Source: Ruminococcaceae bacterium BL-4 (GTDB lineage Bacteria; Bacillota; Clostridia; Oscillospirales; Acutalibacteraceae). From it: a DNA stretch of 64,000 nt. The position numbers and the translations under genes are program-made. The stretch is from the NCBI GenBank assembly GCA_902809935.1, contig LR778134.1, positions 310,001 through 374,000 on the forward strand, written 5' to 3'. Under the pieces are notes generated by a model. It was not told the origin of the DNA. It was given only the letters and a program-made list of their open reading frames with translations, and did not search any database. Positions 17,162-25,569 of this stretch are shown piece by piece; position 1 is the first letter of the stretch, and each line of letters starts with the position of its first letter.

Positions 17162-17234
17162 AAAATGTCAAATTGTTTTTACATTTTGAAGTGTAACACC
17201 GCTATATAAAAATGTCAAGACCTTTTTACATTTT
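17162..17234 (-). promoter_or_regulatory. Promoter with two 26-bp operator copies
   Basis: On the minus strand AAAATGT-N12-ACATTTT occurs twice, at 17209-17234 and 17162-17187, 47 bp apart, and each spacer begins AAAAA. The -35 TTGACA (17213-17218) lies in the upstream copy and the -10 TACACT (17190-17195) between the copies, with a 17-bp spacer. The downstream copy would block elongation, which fits repression by the XRE protein of the operon. Confidence 0.75.
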
Positions 17235-17323
17235 GTGCTTTTTATTTTTAACTGTCCAAAAAGGCTCTACACTTTTATTCGTGCTTTCGTCAAACCGATC
17301 CCCTGAGTTCAAACTTTAAGCAT

Positions 17324-18559
17324 TCAAGATACCTGATGTTTGCAATAGGCCCGAACAGCGAGAATAAAGAACAGGGGGATTTCAATTGCTGCGGCACCCA
17401 TAATCAGATATGGAGACCAAACACTGAATGGTCCTATTTGTAAAAACAGCATATTCCCCAGTTGATAAAAAAGATTATTGTTGATGCCAAGGCCGCTGGA
17501 CGGCAAAATGCAGCTTATGAATCCAGCAAAGTTTCCCGCTCCCTGTATCACCTGGTGTAAAATATCCGGTAACAAACAAAACGCGATAGCAATAATCAGC
17601 GTAGTTGTCGAACTATGGCATTTGGTCGACAGAAACATTGAAAAACAGGCGGTGGCGAGAAGGGTTAAAAAGCCTGCCATAACCAAAAGCACCTGTTCCC
17701 CACCAACCGTGATCGGCAGGAATAAAAAGGGATTGTGAATCTGTGCGGAACTAACAAGCCTTTCCCAACCGAACGTTTTATCCACCACCGAAATAAAAAT
17801 TGCAATGCTGACAATAAATAGAATCAGATCAATCAGCAGGGCAGCCAAAAGCTTGCTGACTGCCAACTTGGTTCTTCCATTTCGAGTGCTGCGCAGGATG
17901 TCATCCGACCCAGTTTGGTATTCCCCCGAAAAAACAGGTGCATTGATCATGATGCAGATCAGCAGCAAAATAAAAATTAAAAAATCGAGAATAAAAAAGC
18001 TATTATTTGGAATTCCGTAGAAATAAGTAAGCGGCGTTTTTACCTGACTGTTTAGTAACATCACCTGATTTCTCACGTCGGAATTATGAGGATATTTTGC
18101 TTCCACTGTTTCTTCTAGCTTTTGGTTTCGCTGAGCATAAAAATTCTGTACATCATCAGGCTGAACTTTTTCCAAAGCGGTAAAAATATCTTGATTATCC
18201 GAATACACAGAAGCAATCAGATTGAGCCGCTGAAACCTCGGAGAAAGTTCTTTGTTATAAAGATCAAATGGAATATTTCCTCCATATTGATCAAACAGAT
18301 TATGAAAGACTTCCAAATCCGATTGAAGTTTGCTCACCGTTACTTCTCCTTCATATGGCGCTATCCGCTCTTGATTGACAGCGATAGCAGATATGCCGGT
18401 GATTCTTTCTGTATTTCCATCTTTCCCGACGGTCTCATATTCCTCGCTGGCAAATACAGAAAACGCAAGAACAATCGACAAAATAACGGCAACGGCTGCT
18501 GAAATCCACGTTGCACGCGTTTTGCTCATACGTTTAAGTTCCATCATAAATATACGCAT
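17324..18559 (-). CDS. ABC-2 type exporter permease
   Basis: This protein of about 411 residues has one N-terminal helix (near residues 18-36), an extracytoplasmic region of about 130 residues, and then five to six helices in the C-terminal half, typical of ABC-2 permeases. I choose the ATG at 18559, which follows GGAGAG; an in-frame GTG at 18607 is less likely. It is last of four minus-strand genes (sigma factor, membrane protein, ATPase, permease). The substrate is unknown, and bacteriocin or lipid export is typical for this class. Confidence 0.87.
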   Translation of the reverse strand: MRIFMMELKRMSKTRATWISAAVAVILSIVLAFSVFASEEYETVGKDGNTERITGISAIAVNQERIAPYEGEVTVSKLQSDLEVFHNLFDQYGGNIPFDLYNKELSPRFQRLNLIASVYSDNQDIFTALEKVQPDDVQNFYAQRNQKLEETVEAKYPHNSDVRNQVMLLNSQVKTPLTYFYGIPNNSFFILDFLIFILLLICIMINAPVFSGEYQTGSDDILRSTRNGRTKLAVSKLLAALLIDLILFIVSIAIFISVVDKTFGWERLVSSAQIHNPFLFLPITVGGEQVLLVMAGFLTLLATACFSMFLSTKCHSSTTTLIIAIAFCLLPDILHQVIQGAGNFAGFISCILPSSGLGINNNLFYQLGNMLFLQIGPFSVWSPYLIMGAAAIEIPLFFILAVRAYCKHQVS

Positions 18560-18616
18560 GATCCTAATCTCTCCTTTAATTTTTTCTTTTAAGGGTTCTG
18601 CTTTCACTCATCGATT

Positions 18617-19498
18617 TCAGTTTTTTTCATGACAGACTTCTTCTGAAAAATAGAAAAGATATAAATCTTCCAATGTAGGCTCTGTTTGCACCGCGCTTTC
18701 GGTGGGCTTATGTTCAGAAATAATCCGGAGCATGTCTACATTGCCTTCGTGCTTCAGGTTGGAAATCGTATATTCACTGTTGAGCATTTCTGCCTGCATC
18801 GGGTCAACCTGGCACTCCCAAACATATCCGTTGATGGAGGCGGTAATTTCACTTGGTTTGCCTTGATGAATGAGTTTTCCTTCTTTCATCATCAGGATGG
18901 TATCTGCGATATACTCTACATCCGATACAATATGGGTGGATAAAATCACAATTTTATCTTTGGAAATATCAGAAATCAGGTTGCGAAAACGGACACGCTC
19001 TTTGGGATCGAGCCCAGCCGTCGGTTCATCAAGCACCAGGATTTTAGGATCGTTTAAAAGTGCTTGTGCAATACCAAGGCGCCGCTTCATCCCGCCGGAA
19101 AACGTTTTTATTTTCTTTTTAGCTACCGTTTGAAGCGATACGAGTTCCAAAAGTTCATTTGCTTTCACTTTTGCAGCACCTGCGCTCAGTCCCTTTAAAG
19201 CTGCAATATATAGCAGATAATCCAGCGCGGTAAAAACAGGATAATACCCGAAATGCTGCGGAAGGTATCCCAATAGATCCCGGTAGTTTTCGCCCATGCG
19301 AAGTGCATCTTTCCCGTCAAACAAAACCTTTCCGGAAGTCGGATTTAAAATACCGCAGGCCATGCGCATCAATGTAGTTTTACCGGCACCGTTCGCGCCA
19401 AGCAGTCCATAGATTCCAGGTGTCAGCGTAATGGAAAGCGCATCGACCGCCGTTTTATCTTTGTATCTTTTCGTTAGGTTACTGAATGTTAGCTCCAT
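18617..19498 (-). CDS. ABC transporter ATP-binding protein
   Basis: The 293-residue ATPase has Walker A (GANGAGKTT), Q-loop LPQHFGYYP, signature FSGGMKRRLGIAQ, Walker B ILVLDEPTAGLDP and the switch histidine in STHIVSDVE. A C-terminal extension of about 80 residues is typical of the BcrA/CcmA-like exporters. The start at 19498 follows GGAGG; the earlier ATG at 19513 lies within that site. It pairs with the permease at 17324-18559. Confidence 0.94.
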   Translation of the reverse strand: MELTFSNLTKRYKDKTAVDALSITLTPGIYGLLGANGAGKTTLMRMACGILNPTSGKVLFDGKDALRMGENYRDLLGYLPQHFGYYPVFTALDYLLYIAALKGLSAGAAKVKANELLELVSLQTVAKKKIKTFSGGMKRRLGIAQALLNDPKILVLDEPTAGLDPKERVRFRNLISDISKDKIVILSTHIVSDVEYIADTILMMKEGKLIHQGKPSEITASINGYVWECQVDPMQAEMLNSEYTISNLKHEGNVDMLRIISEHKPTESAVQTEPTLEDLYLFYFSEEVCHEKN

Positions 19499-19516
19499 TT
19501 TTGCTTCCTCCATAAT

Positions 19517-20305
19517 TTATTGCCAAGTTACCGAAATTGCTTCTTCTTTTGAGTAAAAGCGGTTAAAGCTTTGAAATGTGTGCACAATTTCTACAACAAG
19601 GTAAACGAGTGTTAGGATAAACATAATCACCCAAGTTCCCGTTGCTGCCGCTTCATAATACCGCTTGATAAAAGACAGACTGACAAAAACAGTGACGCAC
19701 AAAGCACAGATTGCTCCGCAGTAATATCCGCTCTGTCTGCTTTTTACATGGCTCAGCACGGTAAGGCATCCACAGCAAGTCAGGTTAAACGGTACAAACA
19801 GATATAAAATCATTCTCAGAACGAACTCTCCACTATGTACAGTGGACACTGTCAGAATCACTGTGAGGCAAAACAAATCCGTCAAGCCAAGGATCAGCAT
19901 TCTGGCTCCCATCAGTTTCCGCATAGAAAATCGGGTGCAGGACTCGATTTCTTCCATCCCATGAGAATAGCTTTTCAAAAGCTCTGGAAAACCAACAAGA
20001 GCAATCATGGGCGAAGCGGCTGAAAAGAGCAGCAGGATGTGCTGTAACTCGGGTTGCCCGAAATTATATTTTGTAAGGAGAGTCAAAAAGCCAAGCACAA
20101 GTGCAGCCTGGGTAAACCATACCCAATGCCCAATAAAGTGTATCTGCATTCGTATAAACTCTCCAAAACCAATCCGTTTAGATAATAGGCGACTGCAATA
20201 TGCCTGTCTTGCAAGGCGAACCGTCTGCTGCATTTTTTCCGGGTCATACGAGGGAACCGAATCCTGCTGCAGATAATTACGGATTTCTTGATCGTTTCGA
20301 TTCAT
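19517..20305 (-). CDS. Membrane protein downstream of the ECF sigma factor
   Basis: The 262-residue protein has a soluble N-terminus of about 55 residues (DQEIRNYLQQDSVPSYDPEKM) followed by six hydrophobic segments. Its ATG comes two bases after the sigma-factor stop, so it is translationally coupled. Position suggests an anti-sigma factor or an extra ABC subunit, but I see no zinc-binding anti-sigma motif. The family is not recognised. Confidence 0.8.
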   Translation of the reverse strand: MNRNDQEIRNYLQQDSVPSYDPEKMQQTVRLARQAYCSRLLSKRIGFGEFIRMQIHFIGHWVWFTQAALVLGFLTLLTKYNFGQPELQHILLLFSAASPMIALVGFPELLKSYSHGMEEIESCTRFSMRKLMGARMLILGLTDLFCLTVILTVSTVHSGEFVLRMILYLFVPFNLTCCGCLTVLSHVKSRQSGYYCGAICALCVTVFVSLSFIKRYYEAAATGTWVIMFILTLVYLVVEIVHTFQSFNRFYSKEEAISVTWQ

Positions 20306-20307
20306 AA

Positions 20308-20817
20308 TTAATCTCCCCTCATAAGTTTTCTGATGGTTTTTATGCCCTGACTGAGTCTGTATTTCGTGACAGATAATCCGGACCCTGTAATCTGTGCAAT
20401 ATCTTTGATCCTTAAATCCTGATAGAACCGAAGTGAAATGACATCTCTCTGCTCATCCGGCAATTCGGACAATACCTTTCGGATAGAATCCGCTGCTTCA
20501 AATTGATCTACATCATTATGGGACTCTTCTTTCTCCCATTCTTCCAATTGGATCGGAACATTTTTCCGCATCATACTCACATAAAGGTTATGAGCAATCG
20601 TATATAAGTAATTTTTCACTTTTCCTCTTTGCGCATAACTATCAAAATTCCGGCAGAAATGTAAAAAGGTTTCCTGTGTCAGATCTTGGGCATCGTCTTT
20701 GTTTCCTACCTTACGGTAACAGTATGTATAAACAGCCCCATAGTATTTTTGAACCAGCTGATCCATCGCATCGACATCGCCTGTCTTTATGCGCTGAATC
20801 AGATTTTCGTCCTCCAC
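20308..20817 (-). CDS. ECF-type RNA polymerase sigma factor
   Basis: The 169-residue protein has region 2 (YYGAVYTYCYRKVGNKDDAQDLTQETFLHF) and region 4 (LPDEQRDVISLRFYQDLRIKDIAQITG), the usual two-domain ECF layout. It starts with GTG after AAGGAAGTG. It heads an operon with a membrane protein and an ABC exporter, so it probably activates that operon in response to an envelope signal. I could not identify a convincing ECF promoter upstream. Confidence 0.92.
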   Translation of the reverse strand: MEDENLIQRIKTGDVDAMDQLVQKYYGAVYTYCYRKVGNKDDAQDLTQETFLHFCRNFDSYAQRGKVKNYLYTIAHNLYVSMMRKNVPIQLEEWEKEESHNDVDQFEAADSIRKVLSELPDEQRDVISLRFYQDLRIKDIAQITGSGLSVTKYRLSQGIKTIRKLMRGD

Positions 20818-20867
20818 TGCAGCACTTCCTTTTTATCCGTCCATTGATATATAACGCTTCACTAATT

Positions 20868-20897
20868 AAAAAAGTTAGGGGTTGTCCTAATTTTTTT
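20868..20897. terminator. Hairpin with U-run between divergent genes
   Basis: AAAAAAGTTAGG pairs with CCTAATTTTTTT, with one G-T pair and a 6-nt loop. It lies within the 320-bp region between the divergent sigma-factor and Crp/Fnr genes, in the likely leader of the sigma operon. It may be an attenuator rather than a true gene-end terminator. Confidence 0.4.
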
Positions 20898-21032
20898 GTC
20901 AATCAACTTCTGAAATGATTTTTTTACCCTTCAGTCAACACTTATATTAGCAGGTGAGTGCTTTACGGGCAAGGTAATCCCGACATTGCAAAAAAAGCAC
21001 AGTTCATTTTGCAACATTCACGAATAGAACTC

Positions 21033-21061
21033 TTGACAGTCTGGGTACTTCTGCATATGAT
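21033..21061 (+). promoter_or_regulatory. Promoter of the Crp/Fnr gene
   Basis: TTGACA (21033-21038) and TATGAT (21056-21061) are separated by exactly 17 bp. The start codon of the Crp/Fnr gene is 76 bp downstream. Confidence 0.65.
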
Positions 21062-21136
21062 AATTTATATTCCGACAAATTATCCAAAGATCATTTATTA
21101 AAATATGCCATCTTTTTTATAGAAATGGAGACAACC

Positions 21137-21823
21137 ATGCCATCAGAAAATTACAGTGACCTATTCTCTAAGCACTTTTCTTTTTGGGAACATCTTTCGA
21201 GTACAGAAAAGAAATTCTTTTTAGAAAACACGATTTCTATGCATTATCAGAAAGGGACCTGTGTTCATAACGGGAATGCGGACTGTATCGGAATTCTCCT
21301 GGTCACAAAAGGGCAGCTGCGCACTTATTTATTATCCGAAGAAGGACGTGACGTCACAATTTTCCGTCTGTTCCCCGGGAATGTCTGTGTTCTTTCCGCT
21401 TCCTGTATGTTGGATACAATTACATTCGATGTATTCATTGATGCCGAAGAAGATACTGATGTGCTGCTTGTGAACTCGTCTGCATTTCACGAGATGGCAG
21501 AAAAGAATATCTATGTAAAATGCTTTACTTACCAAACTGCAACAGAACGTTTTTCGGATGTGATGTGGGCAATGGAGCAGATCCTGTTTATGGGAATTGA
21601 CAAACGGTTGGCCATCTTTTTATGGGATGAATGCAGCAAGAATCATGCAGATAAAATTCCCTTAACCCATGAACAAATTGCCAAATATATGGGAACTGCG
21701 CGCGAAGTAGTCTCCCGCATGCTGAAGTATTTTGCGGGTGAAGGCATTGTAGGACTCTACAGAGGCGGCGTAAAAGTCACAGATAAAGAAAAATTAAGAA
21801 GCATCATTTCAAGAGAAAAATAA
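21137..21823 (+). CDS. Crp/Fnr-family transcriptional regulator
   Basis: The 228-residue protein has an N-terminal cyclic-nucleotide-binding-like beta-roll (CIGILLVTKGQLRTYLLSEEGRDVTIFRLFPG) and a C-terminal winged HTH (LTHEQIAKYMGTAREVVSRMLKYFAGEGIV). The N-terminal cysteine cluster of Fnr is absent. The start at 21137 follows ATGGAGA. It faces the CoA-disulfide-reductase-like/thioredoxin operon across a strong terminator. Redox, heme or NO sensing is typical for such proteins, but no specific ligand can be inferred. Confidence 0.92.
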   Translation: MPSENYSDLFSKHFSFWEHLSSTEKKFFLENTISMHYQKGTCVHNGNADCIGILLVTKGQLRTYLLSEEGRDVTIFRLFPGNVCVLSASCMLDTITFDVFIDAEEDTDVLLVNSSAFHEMAEKNIYVKCFTYQTATERFSDVMWAMEQILFMGIDKRLAIFLWDECSKNHADKIPLTHEQIAKYMGTAREVVSRMLKYFAGEGIVGLYRGGVKVTDKEKLRSIISREK

Positions 21824-21859
21824 AGTGGTCCTTTTTCGCATCAACGCATCAATATCTTA

Positions 21860-21920
21860 TTACACAAAAAAAGATCCGCAGTCTGCTAATAAAAGCAACT
21901 GCGGATCTTTTTTTGTGTAA
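21860..21920. terminator. Strong bidirectional terminator
   Basis: A 23-bp perfect stem (21860-21882 with 21898-21920) includes AAAAAAAGATCCGC and its complement. It serves the Crp/Fnr gene and the convergent oxidoreductase gene. Confidence 0.85.
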
Positions 21921-21966
21921 ATATGAATTTGTTTTTTACTTAAAGTTCAAATAAATGATCAAAAAA

Positions 21967-24426
21967 TCAAATAAACAGATTTACATTGGATTCTTCGGCA
22001 TCTCCCAGATAAGTTCCAACACCGCCGATTTCCACCCCGTCAATCAGTTCTTCTTTTCTGATCCCCATGATTTCCATACTCATTGAACAGGCAACGATCT
22101 TTACACCGGCCTTCATGGCTTTCTGGATAAGGGCTTCCAAAGAATCCACATTTTTGTCGTTCATGATTCTTTTCATCATCGCGGTTCCAAGGCCACCCAT
22201 GTTCATCTTCGAAAGTTTTAGTCGTTTGCTCCCACGCGGCAGCATGGTTCCAAACAAAGATTCCATCATCGTTTTGCTTACAGATTGCTTCTTTTCTTTC
22301 CGAAGTGCTGTCAGGCCCCAAAAAGTAAAGAACATCGTGACCGGTCGTCCCATAGCAGCGGCGCCATTGGCAATAATGAAGCTGGCCAAAACTTTATCTA
22401 AATCTCCAGAAAATACAATCAGTGTTTTCCCCTCTGGAGGCTCTTTTGCAGAAGTCATTCCAACAGGTTTACTGCTTTTTTTCATCACGCGGGCAACATA
22501 CTCCGAACCACGCTGCTCCTTCGAAAGAAGCTCATTTCCGGTTCTGCGGCACCATGCATTGATGTCACGAACAAATCCCGGATCGGAGGCGGATACTTCC
22601 ATTACTTCCCCATCCCGCATTTTTTGCATGGATTCATATACTTTCATAATAGGACCGGGACATTGCATTCCGCTGCAGTCAATGCGCAGCGAAATATCCG
22701 TCTGAGAAGGTGCTTTCTCTTCCATATGCTCAGACAAATTAGGGCGACAACAAATCGCCGGAGAATTTTCCTGCGGATGTGTGGACTGATAAAATCGTGT
22801 TCCACCAGGATACACTTTTACATTGCTGAATCCATTCTGCATCAAAATACGAGCTGCATTATAGGAGCGTACTCCAATGGCACAGAACGTAATGATTTCC
22901 CTGCTGTGATCGAGCTCATTAAGGCGGTCGCGCAGCTGTCCGAGCGGAATATGCACTGCCTGAGGCAAAGAAAATGCAAGAAGCTCTGCATCTTCGCGCA
23001 CATCAAGCAGTAAAGCGTCAGGATTCGTCTTTTCAATATTCCATGGGGTAAAGGATACCACTCCGGACAAAACATTTTCTGCAACAAACCCAGCCATATT
23101 TACCGGATCTTTTGCAGAGGAGTATGGAGGCGCATAGGCAAGTTCAAGCTGTTTAAGGTCCCCAACGCCGGCACCCATACGAATCGCAACGGCAATCGTA
23201 TCGATTCGTTTGTCAACACCATCCCGCCCTACAATCTGAGCGCCAAGAATGTGTGCCCCATCCATGCTGAAAATGAGCTTCAATGTCATCGGCACTGCTC
23301 CAGGATAGTATCCGGCATGGGAGTTCTGTGTAATAAGAATACTTTCGTAGTCTTTCCCTTTTACTTTTCCCTGTTTTGTAAGCGCTTTCTCATTTGCTCC
23401 GGTGCATGCAGCTGTAAGATCAAATACTTTTGCTACCGATGTTCCCATTGTACCGTTATATTCCTCATGCGCACCAGCAATATTGTTGGCTGCAATCCGT
23501 CCCTGTTTGTTTGCAGGGCCTGCCAATGGAATCATCGTACGGTCTTTCGAAATAAAATCTTCTACTTCTATCACATCGCCGACTGCAAAAATATCAGGAT
23601 CAGAAGTGTGAAGCATCTTATCTACAACAATTCCGCCGCGTGCATTGACAGCAAGTCCCGCCTCTTTAGCCAGCTCTCCATTCGGGCGTACGCCAATCGA
23701 AAGAAGTACCATATCAGCCGTAACCGATTTCCCACTGTTTAAGGATATTTTTACTGCATTCTTTTCCTCATGAAATGCGCTGACGCCGTCTCCAAGATAT
23801 AAATTAACACAATTTTCCCGCAGATTTTCGTGCAGAAGCTGTGCCATTTCATAATCGAGCGGAGCCATAACCTGGTCGGCCGCTTCGATCACAGATACCT
23901 CAAGCCCTGCATGGCTGAGATTTTCCGCCATTTCCAAACCGATGAATCCACCGCCGATCACTGCAGCTGAGTGTGCCCCCTGCTCATGGATCATCTTCCG
24001 AATGCGGTCTGTATCCGGAACCGTCCATAAGGTTTGAATCCTCGGAGAATCAATCCCGGGAATTCGAGGACGAACCGGAGACGAACCGGTAGAGATCACG
24101 AGCGTATCATAAGGTTCTTCATAGGTCTTTCCATCTTCCAGCCGCCTAACTTGCACGGCTTTCTTTTCCCTATCAATTTTGATTACTTCATTTTTTACGC
24201 GAACATCGACTCGGAACTTTTCTTTCATTGCTTTGGGGGTCTGCAAAAGCAGTGCATTTCTGGATTTGATCACATCACCAACATAGTACGGCAACCCACA
24301 GTTCGCATAGGAGATGTATTCACCACGCTCCAAAACAACAATTTCGGCGCTTTCATTCAACCGGCGAAGCCTAGCTGCGCAGCTTGCTCCTCCTGCTACA
24401 CCACCAATTATAACGACCTTTTTCAT
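21967..24426 (-). CDS. Four-domain CoA-disulfide/persulfide reductase-like protein
   Basis: The 819-residue cytoplasmic protein carries four sulfur-related modules. An FAD/NAD(P)H disulfide reductase of the CoADR/NADH-oxidase type comes first (residues 1-450; FAD motif GGVAGGASCA, redox Cys43 in SYANCGLPYY). A rhodanese domain follows (about 460-550, Cys in FCAIGVR), then a TusA domain (about 580-650, CSGMQCPGP). A DsrE/DsrF-like domain closes the protein (about 665-819, Cys in VACSMSMEIMG). Such chains probably handle persulfide or polysulfide sulfur. A thioredoxin gene lies immediately upstream on the same strand. Confidence 0.92.
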   Translation of the reverse strand: MKKVVIIGGVAGGASCAARLRRLNESAEIVVLERGEYISYANCGLPYYVGDVIKSRNALLLQTPKAMKEKFRVDVRVKNEVIKIDREKKAVQVRRLEDGKTYEEPYDTLVISTGSSPVRPRIPGIDSPRIQTLWTVPDTDRIRKMIHEQGAHSAAVIGGGFIGLEMAENLSHAGLEVSVIEAADQVMAPLDYEMAQLLHENLRENCVNLYLGDGVSAFHEEKNAVKISLNSGKSVTADMVLLSIGVRPNGELAKEAGLAVNARGGIVVDKMLHTSDPDIFAVGDVIEVEDFISKDRTMIPLAGPANKQGRIAANNIAGAHEEYNGTMGTSVAKVFDLTAACTGANEKALTKQGKVKGKDYESILITQNSHAGYYPGAVPMTLKLIFSMDGAHILGAQIVGRDGVDKRIDTIAVAIRMGAGVGDLKQLELAYAPPYSSAKDPVNMAGFVAENVLSGVVSFTPWNIEKTNPDALLLDVREDAELLAFSLPQAVHIPLGQLRDRLNELDHSREIITFCAIGVRSYNAARILMQNGFSNVKVYPGGTRFYQSTHPQENSPAICCRPNLSEHMEEKAPSQTDISLRIDCSGMQCPGPIMKVYESMQKMRDGEVMEVSASDPGFVRDINAWCRRTGNELLSKEQRGSEYVARVMKKSSKPVGMTSAKEPPEGKTLIVFSGDLDKVLASFIIANGAAAMGRPVTMFFTFWGLTALRKEKKQSVSKTMMESLFGTMLPRGSKRLKLSKMNMGGLGTAMMKRIMNDKNVDSLEALIQKAMKAGVKIVACSMSMEIMGIRKEELIDGVEIGGVGTYLGDAEESNVNLFI

Positions 24427-24476
24427 AGTTGCCTCCTAACGTATCAAACGAATTAAAAAATTTTCAGTTTTCTGCA

Positions 24477-24788
24477 TCATGCCTCAATCATTTTTAAAAT
24501 GGCACCCTTTAGGCGAACGCCAACTGATTGCTGTGTGATTTTTCCGTTTTTAAAAACGATTAGGGTTGGAATACTCATAACACCAAATTGACGGGCTAGT
24601 TCCGGCTGCTCGTCCACATTTACTTTTCCAACAGTTATAGAAGATTTTTCATCAGCTATTTTATCCACAATTGGAGAAAGCATTCTGCATGGACCACACC
24701 AACTGGCCCAAAAATCTAAGAGCACCGGTTTTTCGGAATTAAGTACTTGGGCAGCAAAATTGCTTTTTGTAATTGTAATTACAGACAT
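24477..24788 (-). CDS. trxA: Thioredoxin
   Basis: The 103-residue protein has the thioredoxin fold with FWASWCGPCRML and the cis-Pro region SIPTLIVFKNG. The start MSVITITKS at 24788 follows AAAGGAG; an upstream in-frame ATG is not supported. It is encoded 50 bp before the CoA-disulfide-reductase-like gene and is probably co-transcribed. It may reduce protein or persulfide disulfides in that pathway. Confidence 0.95.
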   Translation of the reverse strand: MSVITITKSNFAAQVLNSEKPVLLDFWASWCGPCRMLSPIVDKIADEKSSITVGKVNVDEQPELARQFGVMSIPTLIVFKNGKITQQSVGVRLKGAILKMIEA

Positions 24789-24924
24789 AGGAATTCTCCT
24801 TTCATATGTTTCTAAATTTTTATTTTGTCTTACTCTATAAACTTTATACAACTTTAAAAAATTCATTTCAGTGACTTACTCACAAAACGACAAAATGTTT
24901 TGGATCAGTTTTTTGCCATAGTTA

Positions 24925-24975
24925 TTGACATATGTCTAAAATGAATTATAATAAAGATTATAAGCGACATATGTT
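24925..24975 (+). promoter_or_regulatory. Promoter with paired GACATATGTC sites
   Basis: TTGACA (24925-24930) and TATAAT (24947-24952) are 16 bp apart. The palindrome GACATATGTC at 24927-24936 overlaps the -35, and GACATATGTT at 24966-24975 lies near the start of transcription, 39 bp further on. Since the first gene encodes a DUF134 HTH protein, autoregulation is a reasonable guess. Confidence 0.7.
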
Positions 24976-25088
24976 GGAAACTATAAAAGCAAATGATAGA
25001 TGCTTGCCATGATTAATCTGCAACTCAGAAAGCAAAAATCATGGAAGGATTTTCTGATTGTTTTTGTTTCGAAACGAGAGGTAAAATA

Positions 25089-25517
25089 ATGCCAAGGCCA
25101 AGAAAATGGAGACGGGTTTGCGGCCTCCCTGAAAACAGCCGGTTCGGACCACTGGATCTGTGTGCGCAAAAAGATGAAATCGTCACGATGACGGTGGACG
25201 AGTATGAAACCATCCGGCTGATCGATTTAGATAACTTTACCCAAGAGCAATGCGCGGCGCAGATGAAGATTTCGCGCACTACAGTGCAGGGAATCTATGA
25301 CAGCGCGCGGAACAAACTTGCGCAGTCACTGGTAAACGGAAAAATTCTTTTGATCAAAGGCGGTGAATACCGTCTCTGCAACGGTCAGGAACACGGCTGT
25401 AGAAGAGCCGGATGTCCAAGATGCAGATGTGGAAAATGCTTTGAAGATATGGATGCAAATGAAAGCCATTCGCCTGAAAGTGGTGAAACAAAATCTTCCG
25501 GCAATACCCGCATTTAA
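25089..25517 (+). CDS. DUF134 family DNA-binding protein
   Basis: The 142-residue protein starts MPRPRKWRRVCGLPENSRFGPLD, the defining N-terminus of DUF134. A sigma-region-4-like HTH follows (MTVDEYETIRLIDLDNFTQEQCAAQMKISRTTVQGIYDSARNKLA), then a cysteine-rich C-terminus (CRRAGCPRCRCGKC) that may bind metal or a cluster. The start at 25089 fits the family and follows GAGAGG. It is first in a run with MBL-hydrolase and NifX-like genes, a frequent grouping in anaerobes together with Mrp/MinD ATPases, which are absent here. Confidence 0.9.
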   Translation: MPRPRKWRRVCGLPENSRFGPLDLCAQKDEIVTMTVDEYETIRLIDLDNFTQEQCAAQMKISRTTVQGIYDSARNKLAQSLVNGKILLIKGGEYRLCNGQEHGCRRAGCPRCRCGKCFEDMDANESHSPESGETKSSGNTRI

Positions 25518-25569
25518 GATGTGAATTTTTGCAGATCAACTTCTACCTTGGTCGAAATGGAGGAAAACT

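Noticed and set aside
20818-20960. ECF-type autoregulated promoter ahead of the sigma factor
   Set aside because: AAC-like and CGT-like elements exist but their spacing does not fit the usual 16-17 bp.
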